Shown here in pieces: positions 6,049 to 12,094 of a stretch of DNA of 12,094 nt; positions within the stretch are counted from its first letter, which is position 1; each line of letters starts with the position of its first letter. The notes under the pieces were generated by a model, which had not been told where the DNA came from, did not search any database, and saw only the letters and a program-made list of their open reading frames with translations. The stretch is from RGIG8748 sp045545635 (GTDB lineage Bacteria; Bacillota; Clostridia; UMGS1810), in NCBI GenBank assembly GCA_045545635.1, contig JAZQBI010000135.1, positions 1 to 12,094 on the forward strand, in the 5' to 3' direction. The position numbers and the translations under genes are program-made.

Positions 6049-6611
6049 AAATTTTAGACGAAAAGGGCAGAATTTTTACCCGTATCAATGTGATTGATTT
6101 TCTTATTGTTCTTTTGATAATAGGAGTATTTCTTACTTTTTATACAAAAAGCCTGATTGCACCGCCTGTAGATCCCACAGCTATTGAGAAAACAGAATCC
6201 GAAGATTGGGTTCCCGTTAATATAACCTACACTCTCAAGATACGTTCTGTCCGCACACCCACAATTGACTCTCTTAATGAAAGCATCGGAAAACAGCTTC
6301 TTTCTGCTTCTTCCGGAAGCAAAATCGGAAAACTTAAATCCGTAGAAGTCAGCGATGCTACCGACTTTACAGTTAAAAACGACGGTTCCTATGCTGTGTC
6401 AGTTATACCCGACAAGTACGATGCTTTACTTACTGTAACCGTTGCCGGAAACGAAAATGATGACTATATACTAAGTAAAGACGATTATCCCTTTGTGTTG
6501 GGTGATACTATGGCAATATGCACAGACACAATGCAGACATCAGGAGAAATCGTTGATATAACAACACAAAAGAGAGTTACAAAAAAAGCCAAAACGAAAG
6601 CGGAAAAATAA
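6045..6611 (+). CDS. DUF4330-family single-pass membrane protein, second copy
   Basis: The 188-residue protein begins LDEKGRIFTRINVIDFLIVLL, the family's usual opening, with one membrane helix at about 17-34. The extracytoplasmic part follows: a linker rich in acidic residues (40-56), a beta-rich core with IGKLKSVEVSD (94-104), IPDKYDALLTVTVAG (121-135), and a FVLGDTMAICTDTMQTSGEIVDI end block (150-172). A lysine-rich tail (174-188, KKAKTKAEK) completes it. The core aligns with the preceding gene product block by block at low identity, so the two are old paralogues, not a recent duplication. ATGA overlap means coupled translation and probably a defined ratio, which would fit a heteromeric complex (inference). 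Function is unknown; neighbours suggest surface glycan work. Confidence 0.8.
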   Translation: MKILDEKGRIFTRINVIDFLIVLLIIGVFLTFYTKSLIAPPVDPTAIEKTESEDWVPVNITYTLKIRSVRTPTIDSLNESIGKQLLSASSGSKIGKLKSVEVSDATDFTVKNDGSYAVSVIPDKYDALLTVTVAGNENDDYILSKDDYPFVLGDTMAICTDTMQTSGEIVDITTQKRVTKKAKTKAEK

Positions 6612-6612
6612 T

Positions 6613-6780
6613 ATGGATGATGCAAAAATACAAAGAATAAATATACTTTCACAAAAAGAACGAAATGGTGAAGTTCTCACCCCCGAGGAAAAGGAAGAGC
6701 AGGCAGTACTCAGGCGTGAGTACATTGATGCCGTTAAAAGAAACCTTCGTTCTCAACTGTCCGGTATAAAAAAGCAGTAA
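6613..6780 (+). CDS. DUF896 (YnzC-like) small protein
   Basis: A 55-residue protein with no membrane segment. The sequence contains RINILSQKERNGEVLTPEEK (8-27) and LRREYIDAVKRNLRSQL (33-49), which are the two helices of the DUF896 family; the NGE-LTPEE-K turn between them is its hallmark. Family members in Bacillota (YnzC in Bacillus subtilis) form a small helical hairpin that may assemble into oligomers; their role is not settled. The ATG is 1 nt after the upstream stop with no strong ribosome binding site of its own, so it is probably translated by reinitiation. pheS starts 33 nt after its stop. Length and motif agree with the family, so it looks complete. Confidence 0.85.
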   Translation: MDDAKIQRINILSQKERNGEVLTPEEKEEQAVLRREYIDAVKRNLRSQLSGIKKQ

Positions 6781-6813
6781 ACCGGTAAATTTTGCAATCC
6801 CAAGGAGGACACT

Positions 6814-7866
6814 ATGAATTCACAAATTGCAGAAATGAGAGTCAAAATTACAGATGAGCTCTCAAAAGCCTGCGATATGCAGCAATTAGAAAATATAAGA
6901 GTTGCATATCTTGGCAAAAAAGGTCTTATAACCGACCTTTTGAAAGATATGAAAAGTCTTTCAAACGAAGAAAAGAAAACCTTCGGTCAGGAGGTAAATG
7001 CCCTTAAGACCGAAGCCACAGAAAAAATTGCAGAAAAAGCAAAAGAGCTGAAAGATGCCGAAATTCAGAAAGAACTCAATTCTATGCCTGAATTTGACCT
7101 TTCCATTCCTACAAACATGGAGAGAGGCTCCTATCACCCCATAACTCTTGTGCAGAGAGAATGTGAAAGAATCTTTAAGACCATGGGCTTCAATGTGGAA
7201 AACTACAGCGAAATTGTGACAGACTACGAATGCTTTGAGGCACTAAACATCCCCAAGCACCATCCTGCAAGAGATATGCAGGATACCTACTATCTTGATA
7301 ACGGTCAGCTTCTCAAAACACATACATCTGCCGCACAGAACGCTATATATAAAAAATACAGAGATGCCCTCATTAATGACGGTGTTCCCATAAAGGCTAT
7401 CTTCCCCGGAAGATGCTTCCGAAACGAAGCTACAGATGCCTGCCACGAAAACACCTTCTTCCAGATGGAGGGTGTTATGGTTGACAAGGATATATCCATA
7501 ACCAACCTCATTTACTTTATGAAAACAATGCTTTCCGAAGTGTTTAAAAAGGACATAAAGGTAAGACTCCGCCCCGGCTTTTTCCCCTTTGTGCAACCCG
7601 GCTTTGAGCTTGACATAAGCTGTCTTATCTGTGACGGCGAAGGCTGTCCCTCCTGCAAGCACAGCGGATGGCTTGAGCTTTGCCCCTGCGGTATGATTCA
7701 TCCCGAAGTGCTCAGGGCAGGCGGAATTGACCCCGAAGAATACACCGGCTTTGCATTCGGTCTTGGTCTTACAAGACTTGCGATGATGAAGTACGGCATC
7801 AAGGATATACGAGACTTAAACAGCGGAAGCCTCAAGGTGCTTTCTCAGTTTACAGACGACGAGTAA
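6814..7866 (+). CDS. pheS: Phenylalanine-tRNA ligase alpha subunit
   Basis: The 350-residue cytoplasmic catalytic subunit of the alpha2-beta2 enzyme activates Phe with ATP and charges tRNA-Phe. An N-terminal coiled-coil arm (about 1-88) binds tRNA. The class II core holds LLKTHTSAAQ (166-175), motif 2 FPGRCFRNEATDACHENTF (197-215), RPGFFPFVQPGFELD (253-267), and motif 3 GFAFGLGLTRLAMMKYGI (312-329). A four-cysteine cluster (Cys270, 273, 278, 281) sits before the GWLEL block, as in Bacillus subtilis PheS, and may bind zinc. AAGGAGG (6802-6808) is 5 nt before the ATG. The gene lies 33 nt after the DUF896 gene and 16 nt before pheT. No T-box leader fits in the 33-nt gap, so its control must come from the upstream promoter or elsewhere. 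Confidence 0.97.
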   Translation: MNSQIAEMRVKITDELSKACDMQQLENIRVAYLGKKGLITDLLKDMKSLSNEEKKTFGQEVNALKTEATEKIAEKAKELKDAEIQKELNSMPEFDLSIPTNMERGSYHPITLVQRECERIFKTMGFNVENYSEIVTDYECFEALNIPKHHPARDMQDTYYLDNGQLLKTHTSAAQNAIYKKYRDALINDGVPIKAIFPGRCFRNEATDACHENTFFQMEGVMVDKDISITNLIYFMKTMLSEVFKKDIKVRLRPGFFPFVQPGFELDISCLICDGEGCPSCKHSGWLELCPCGMIHPEVLRAGGIDPEEYTGFAFGLGLTRLAMMKYGIKDIRDLNSGSLKVLSQFTDDE

Positions 7867-7882
7867 GAAAGGAGGAGCAAAA

Positions 7883-10243
7883 ATGTTTTTATCAATGAAT
7901 TGGATTTCCGACTTTGTAGACCTTTCCGGTCTTGACAAGACAAAGCTCATAAGTCAGTTTTCTCTTTCTGCCGCAGAAGTGGAAAATGAGATTTTCTACA
8001 AGGGCAGTGACATATCCGGCATAGTAGTTGCCGAAATCAAATCCGTGGAAGACCACCCCGAATCAAAGAAGCTCCACCTTCTTAAAGTGGATGCCGGAGA
8101 CGGAAAGCTTACCGATGTTGTGTGCGGTGCTCCCAATGTGAGAGTAGGTATGAAAACCGCCTTTGCAAAAGTAGGCGCAAAAATCGGAGATATTACCATA
8201 TCTCCCAGACCTCTTGCAGGATATGACTCCTTCGGTATGTGCTGCTCCGAAAAGGAAATAGGTATCAGCGACGATAACTCCGGTATTATGGATATAACCG
8301 AGGATGCAGCCTGCGGAACAGACATCAAGGATGTATACGAAATAGACGATATTATATTTGAAGTTGACAACAAATCCCTTACAAACCGCCCCGACCTTTG
8401 GGGACACTACGGTATTGCAAGAGAATTTGCAACTCTTGCCAAGAGACCGCTCAAGCCCCTTGAGTGTGTGGATCTTGCGGCATACGCATCTCTTCCCAAG
8501 GTGGATATGAAGATAGAAGACAGCCTCTGCCAGAGATACTCCTGCCTGCAGGTTGACAACATCACAAAGACAGTAAGTCCCGTAAATATGAGAATACGTC
8601 TTTTCTACTGCGGTATGAGAGGCATCAATCTCCTTGCTGACCTTACCAACTACCTTATGCTGGAAATGGGACAGCCTATGCATGCCTTTGACTCCCGTAA
8701 GGTTGAGAGCATACGCATCAAACGTTTTGACAAGCCCTTCACCTTCCGCACACTGGACGGTGTTGACCGCAATATTGACGAAAATACCCTTATGATTTGC
8801 AACGGTAACACTCCCGTGGCAATAGCAGGTATTATGGGCGGTCTTGACTCAGAAATTGTGGAAGACACCACAACTCTCACACTGGAAAGTGCAACATTCG
8901 ATGCCGTTTCCATAAGAAAATCCACAGTGAGACTTGCACACAGAACTGACGCTTCCATGAGATATGAAAAATGCCTTGATCCGGAAATGACAGTTCCTGC
9001 AATCGCAAGATTTGTAAAGCTTCTTTCCGATATAGATCCCGACATGAAGGTTGTATCTGCACTCACTGACGAATACGCATTTAAGTACGATACAATTTCC
9101 CTTGACTTTGACAAGAAATTTGTGGATAAGTACACAGGTATTGATATCCCCGCAGAAACAATAGTGGAAACCCTCACAAACTTAGGCTTTATTATCAAGG
9201 CTGACGGTGACAGCTTCAATGTAACTGTTCCAAGCTGGAGAGCTACCAAGGATGTTACTATGAAAGCTGATATAATCGAAGAAATAACAAGAATATACGG
9301 CTATGACAACTTTGATATTCACACCGTTGATGCTCCCCTCTATCCCGTAAGACCTGATATGGAAAAATCCGTTGAAGACAAGATAAAGGATATTCTTGTT
9401 AAACGTTATTCCCTCCACGAGCTCCACTCCTACATCTGGGCATACCACGATGAATTCAAGGCTCTGGGTATGGAAGTTGAGGATAATGTAAAGATTGCAA
9501 ATTCCGTAAACCCCAATATAGAAACCATCCGCCGCTCCATCGTTCCCACACAACTTTGTCAGGTTAAGTACAATGCAGGTTACTCAAGTGACTTCGGTGT
9601 GTTTGAAGCAGGAAGAACTGTAGATGGCCTTAAAGAAGACGGTCTTTGCAAGGAAAACAAAAAGCTTGCTGTTACTCTCTTTAGCAAAACAAAGAGCACA
9701 GAAGCTCTTTACAGAGAGCTCTACACTATGCTCTCCGTAATTGCCGATGACATCAAGCACGAAGCCTTAACTGCGGTTTCCAAAGAGGCAACAAAATCCT
9801 ATCAGCACATAAAGAATCTCAACTCTCTTATCTGTGCCGGTGTGGAGATAGGCGAAATCGGCGTAGTTCACCCCGTGGTTTCCAAGAACATCGACAAGAA
9901 AGCGGCAATCGTGTATGCGGAAATTGATGTTGAAGCGTTCTCAGCAGTAGAAAATAAGAGCATTGCATATGCTGAACCTTCAAGATTCCCCGAAATGGAA
10001 ATTGACCTTTCCTTTGTATCTGACAAGTTCAGTCCCATAGCACAAGCTATTGAAGCACAGAAATGCGAACTTATAAAGAATATCAGTGTAACCGATATCT
10101 ATGAGGATGAAAGCGGAAAATCAATAACCACAAGACTTACATTCTCCCATCCTGAGAAAACTCTCACAAGAGAGGAAGTAACTGAGGTTACAGACAAGAT
10201 TATAGCAGATCTTGCAAAGATAAACATAAGTCTTAAACAATAA
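7883..10243 (+). CDS. pheT: Phenylalanine-tRNA ligase beta subunit
   Basis: The 786-residue partner of PheS supplies tRNA recognition and editing of mischarged Tyr-tRNA-Phe. Domains in order: N-terminal piece starting MNWISDFVDLSGLD, EMAP-like tRNA-binding domain (about 40-150, with HLLKVDAGDGK and VCGAPNVRVGMKTAFA), B3/4 editing domain (about 205-380, with MLEMGQPMHAFD and AIAGIMGG), B5 domain (about 400-470), catalytic-like core (about 480-680, with EEITRIYGYDN near its start), and a C-terminal ferredoxin-fold anticodon-binding domain (700-786, starting SRFPEMEIDLSF). Length is normal for bacterial PheT. AAAGGAGG lies 7 nt before the ATG, 16 nt after pheS, so the pair is co-translated. An intrinsic terminator follows at 10253. 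Confidence 0.97.
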   Translation: MFLSMNWISDFVDLSGLDKTKLISQFSLSAAEVENEIFYKGSDISGIVVAEIKSVEDHPESKKLHLLKVDAGDGKLTDVVCGAPNVRVGMKTAFAKVGAKIGDITISPRPLAGYDSFGMCCSEKEIGISDDNSGIMDITEDAACGTDIKDVYEIDDIIFEVDNKSLTNRPDLWGHYGIAREFATLAKRPLKPLECVDLAAYASLPKVDMKIEDSLCQRYSCLQVDNITKTVSPVNMRIRLFYCGMRGINLLADLTNYLMLEMGQPMHAFDSRKVESIRIKRFDKPFTFRTLDGVDRNIDENTLMICNGNTPVAIAGIMGGLDSEIVEDTTTLTLESATFDAVSIRKSTVRLAHRTDASMRYEKCLDPEMTVPAIARFVKLLSDIDPDMKVVSALTDEYAFKYDTISLDFDKKFVDKYTGIDIPAETIVETLTNLGFIIKADGDSFNVTVPSWRATKDVTMKADIIEEITRIYGYDNFDIHTVDAPLYPVRPDMEKSVEDKIKDILVKRYSLHELHSYIWAYHDEFKALGMEVEDNVKIANSVNPNIETIRRSIVPTQLCQVKYNAGYSSDFGVFEAGRTVDGLKEDGLCKENKKLAVTLFSKTKSTEALYRELYTMLSVIADDIKHEALTAVSKEATKSYQHIKNLNSLICAGVEIGEIGVVHPVVSKNIDKKAAIVYAEIDVEAFSAVENKSIAYAEPSRFPEMEIDLSFVSDKFSPIAQAIEAQKCELIKNISVTDIYEDESGKSITTRLTFSHPEKTLTREEVTEVTDKIIADLAKINISLKQ

Positions 10244-10252
10244 AACCGATTT

Positions 10253-10290
10253 GCGGGGCGATTATTTAGTCGCCCTGCTGTCTTTGTCTT
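10253..10290 (+). terminator. Intrinsic terminator after pheT
   Basis: GCGGGGCGA (10253-10261) pairs with TCGCCCTGC (10270-10278), 9 bp including one G-U, with an 8-nt loop. The T-rich tail TGTCTTTGTCTTTT follows. It ends the long + strand unit but lies directly before the ppa ribosome binding site. Confidence 0.75.
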
Positions 10291-10308
10291 TTAAAGGAGG
10301 AATACCTT

Positions 10309-10839
10309 ATGCCAAACATCTGGCACGAAATCAGCCCAAAGCGAATCTCAAAAGAAAAATTTATGGCAGTAATCGAAATCCCCAAAGGATGCAAGAATAA
10401 ATACGAAATGGATAAAGATACAGGTCTTCTGCGACTTGACCGTGTTTTGTACACATCCACACACTACCCTGCAAACTACGGCTTTATCCCCCGCACCTAT
10501 GCCGAGGACAATGACCCTCTTGATGTGTTGGTGCTCTGTCAGGAAACCATAGTTCCCATGACTCTTGTGGAGTGCTTCCCCATCGGTGCTCTAAAAATGA
10601 CCGACAACGACGAGGTTGACGAGAAGATAATTGCAGTACCCGTAAATGATCCTGCATATTGCTCATACACTGATATCTCACAGCTTCCCACACACATCTT
10701 TGATGAAATCTCTCACTTCTTCAAGGTCTACAAATCCCTTGAAAACAAAGAAACCGTCGTAAGTGAGACGGTTTCGGTAGACGAATCAAAAGCTATTATA
10801 GAGAAAAGTATTGCAAGATATAAGGAAGCGTTTTGCTGA
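10309..10839 (+). CDS. ppa: Soluble inorganic pyrophosphatase, family I
   Basis: The 176-residue cytoplasmic Mg-dependent enzyme splits pyrophosphate to two phosphates. The family signature is DNDPLDV (67-73): Asp67, Asp69 and Asp72 are metal ligands. Asp99 and Asp104 (MTDNDEVDEK) align with Asp97 and Asp102 of the Escherichia coli enzyme. Substrate-binding residues are also present: Glu23 (VIEIPKG), Lys31 (KYEMDKDTG), Arg45, Tyr53 (HYPANYGFI) and the HFFKVYKSLE block. Full length for the family. AAAGGAGG (10293-10300) is 8 nt before the ATG. It follows the pheT terminator closely with no clear promoter between, so transcription is by readthrough or a weak unseen promoter. The role is to draw tRNA charging and nucleotide-sugar synthesis forward by removing PPi, which fits the neighbours. 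Confidence 0.95.
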   Translation: MPNIWHEISPKRISKEKFMAVIEIPKGCKNKYEMDKDTGLLRLDRVLYTSTHYPANYGFIPRTYAEDNDPLDVLVLCQETIVPMTLVECFPIGALKMTDNDEVDEKIIAVPVNDPAYCSYTDISQLPTHIFDEISHFFKVYKSLENKETVVSETVSVDESKAIIEKSIARYKEAFC

Positions 10840-10848
10840 GAAATAGCT

Positions 10849-10883
10849 AAAAAATCCCCGCAGCCATTTGCGGGGATTTTTTT
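10849..10883. terminator. Bidirectional intrinsic terminator between convergent genes
   Basis: TCCCCGCA (10855-10862) pairs with TGCGGGGA (10869-10876) around a 6-nt loop. A run of six A (10849-10854) precedes it and seven T (10877-10883) follow. On either strand this is a GC stem followed by a U-tract. It serves ppa on + (stop at 10839) and the surface-protein gene on - (stop at 10895). Confidence 0.92.
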
Positions 10884-10894
10884 ATGATGTAATT

Positions 10895-11992
10895 TTATTT
10901 TGTAATAATAACCTGCTGTGTCTCCTGTACCCATTCAACATTTGCACCGAGATTTTCAGCAACAAATCTTAGTGGCAGGTAAGTCCTGCTGTTTTCAGCA
11001 AAAGCGGGACTGTCAAGAGATACCTTCTTACCGTTTACAAGTGCTGTATCACTTCCAAGGGTAATGATTATTTCGATATCATCCTTCTTTATTATAACCT
11101 TGTCAGGTTCAGTTTCTTTCCAGATTACCTCTGCACCGAGAGCCTCTGCAACAAATCTTATGGGAAGCATCGTTCTCTGATTTACAACCTTGGGTTCAAC
11201 ATCATTTTCAAGTGTTTCACCAAATACAATAGCTTCCTTTTTACCAAGAGTAAGGATAATTTTGGCATCCTCATCTGCTATCCATTTAGCATAAAGAGTT
11301 ATCTTTTTAGTAATGGAACTGTTGAAGTTAAACTTGTTTGTGCAATCCTTATCTGTATACCATCCGTCAAATGTGTAACCATCCTTAACCGGATCCTTGG
11401 GTTTAGAAATGCTTTCACCACTTGTAACAGTTTTGTTGCTAACCTTGCTTCCGCCGTTTGTATTGAATTTTACGGTGTATGAAGGGATGGAGGCACCACC
11501 GGAGGAAATTGTTTTTTCTGTAACAGTAACAACAACACTTGCAGAATATGCACCATCATCTGTAACAACATTTATTTGAGCTGTTCCTTCGGCTTTAGCA
11601 CTCAAAACACAGGCATTGCCTTTCTGTTCTATAGAAATAACTTCATCATTTGTTGTGTACCACTTGACATTCTTGTTTGTAGCATTATCAGGTTTAACAA
11701 TCGCATTTATTTCCTTTACCTGACCAACAGACATTTCTGTAAGAATCTCTGTAATTTCTACGCTATTAACACCTATAATATCATCACCTATTATTACTGT
11801 TAATGAATCCTCTTCACCACCGTCATAAGGAATAGCAGTAATCGTAATTCTACCATTTTTCAAAGCTGTCACATTACCATCAGCATCAACCGTTGCAATC
11901 CTTGTATCGCTGCTGAGCCAGTTAACCGATTTATTAACGGCAGACTCATTTTCAAAAGTGTACTCGATAGCCTTGGTTTCGCCAATATCCAT
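10895..11992 (-). CDS. Surface protein: Big_2 x2, Listeria-Bacteroides repeat, copper-amine-oxidase-N module (5' end disrupted)
   Basis: The 365 residues from the first ATG comprise: a Big_2 immunoglobulin-like domain (about 1-68, NKSVNWLSSD...VTALKNGRITITA), a second Big_2 (about 75-157, NKNVKWYTTN, AEGTAQINV), a Gly/Ser linker, a Listeria-Bacteroides (Flg_new/InlB B) repeat (172-237, VKFNTNGGS...GYTFDGWYTD...LYAKW), and a copper-amine-oxidase-N module (about 245-365) with two copies of R-T-[MY]-L-P-[IL]-R-F-V-A-E-x-L-G-A (273-286, 336-349). These are extracellular modules, so a signal peptide is expected but absent. The ATG at 11992 has no ribosome binding site and falls inside the first Big_2 domain: upstream codons (11993-12031, RTKKIIFADETIN) complete its beginning. 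An in-frame TAA (12032-12034) then stops the frame. It is probably the 3' part of a longer, interrupted gene. Cell-wall binding or adhesion is a guess. Confidence 0.75.
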   Translation of the reverse strand: MDIGETKAIEYTFENESAVNKSVNWLSSDTRIATVDADGNVTALKNGRITITAIPYDGGEEDSLTVIIGDDIIGVNSVEITEILTEMSVGQVKEINAIVKPDNATNKNVKWYTTNDEVISIEQKGNACVLSAKAEGTAQINVVTDDGAYSASVVVTVTEKTISSGGASIPSYTVKFNTNGGSKVSNKTVTSGESISKPKDPVKDGYTFDGWYTDKDCTNKFNFNSSITKKITLYAKWIADEDAKIILTLGKKEAIVFGETLENDVEPKVVNQRTMLPIRFVAEALGAEVIWKETEPDKVIIKKDDIEIIITLGSDTALVNGKKVSLDSPAFAENSRTYLPLRFVAENLGANVEWVQETQQVIITK

Positions 11993-12094
11993 ATTTATTG
12001 TTTCGTCGGCAAAAATGATTTTCTTTGTTCTTTAAGGAGATATTAAAATATTAGATGTATTATTGTCCAATATCCATTCATCTCCATCCAGTTT
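11993..12094 (-). pseudogene. Upstream part of the surface-protein frame, split by an in-frame TAA
   Basis: The same frame as the surface protein reads RTKKIIFADETIN from 12031 to 11993, the missing start of the Big_2 domain. Beyond the TAA at 12032-12034 it stays open to the window edge with a protein-like sequence, KLDGDEWILDNNTSNILISP (12094-12035). Neither alternative frame is open to the edge on this strand. No ATG, GTG or TTG exists between the TAA and 11992. This supports a nonsense mutation or a base error. Two separate adjacent genes is the alternative. Confidence 0.45.

Noticed and set aside
6781..6813. T-box or other leader upstream of pheS
   Set aside because: Only 33 nt, with no stem or T-box sequence; simply a ribosome binding site region.
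7621..7660. Four-cysteine cluster (C-x2-C-x4-C-x2-C) in PheS as a novel zinc insertion
   Set aside because: The same cluster with similar spacing is present in Bacillus subtilis PheS, so it is a normal feature of Bacillota enzymes.
12034..12094. + strand gene start: AAGGAG followed by ATG at 12055
   Set aside because: Spacing of 15 nt is too long, only 13 codons are visible, and the opposite strand frame is the better coding candidate.
1..12094. CRISPR arrays, tRNA/rRNA genes, IS elements
   Set aside because: No regularly spaced direct repeats, cloverleaf-like sequence or transposase frames were found on either strand by reading.

Overview
The window looks like chromosome of an anaerobic, AT-leaning Gram-positive of the class Clostridia. 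Supporting signs are the strong AGGAGG-type ribosome binding sites, the PerR plus rubredoxin-first (reverse) rubrerythrin pair, the cysteine cluster in PheS of the Bacillus/Clostridium type, a DUF896 (YnzC-like) small protein, and a Big_2 / Listeria-Bacteroides-repeat / copper-amine-oxidase-N surface protein. Genus cannot be told from the sequence alone.

Region 1 (1-1250, + strand) is accessory in character. It holds the tail of a SHOCT-domain protein, a small membrane protein with a glycine-zipper-like C-terminus, and a Hin/resolvase-type small serine recombinase. The recombinase is driven by a consensus extended -10 promoter, preceded by an unusual cluster of three dyads and an extra half-site. 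Region 2 (1353-2490, - strand) is a two-gene oxidative-stress operon, perR then reverse rubrerythrin. It has a consensus promoter, a PerR/Fur-type box over the expected transcription start, and an intrinsic terminator at its end.

Region 3 (2518-10290, + strand) reads as one long transcription unit: an O-antigen ligase/polymerase-like membrane protein, a GT4 glycosyltransferase (overlapping by 8 nt, TTG start), two tandem DUF4330 single-pass membrane proteins (overlapping by 4 nt), a 55-residue DUF896 protein, then pheS and pheT, ending at an intrinsic terminator. The first four genes look like a cell-surface glycan assembly module in which the DUF4330 pair has no assigned role. The pheST pair has no room for a T-box leader of its own. 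Inorganic pyrophosphatase (ppa) follows just past the terminator; PPi hydrolysis pulls aminoacylation and sugar-nucleotide synthesis forward, so its place after pheST is metabolically sensible.

Region 4 (10849-12094) starts with a bidirectional terminator between ppa and a convergent surface-protein gene on the - strand. That gene encodes two Big_2 domains, a Listeria-Bacteroides repeat and a copper-amine-oxidase-N module. Its N-terminal part is cut off by an in-frame TAA just before the first Big_2 domain, with the same frame open again up to the window edge. This suggests a broken gene, a sequence error, or a gene without its export signal.

No tRNA, rRNA, CRISPR array, IS element or T-box was seen. 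The least explained items are the dyad cluster at the recombinase promoter, the ligase-GT4-DUF4330-DUF4330 module, and the interrupted surface protein.
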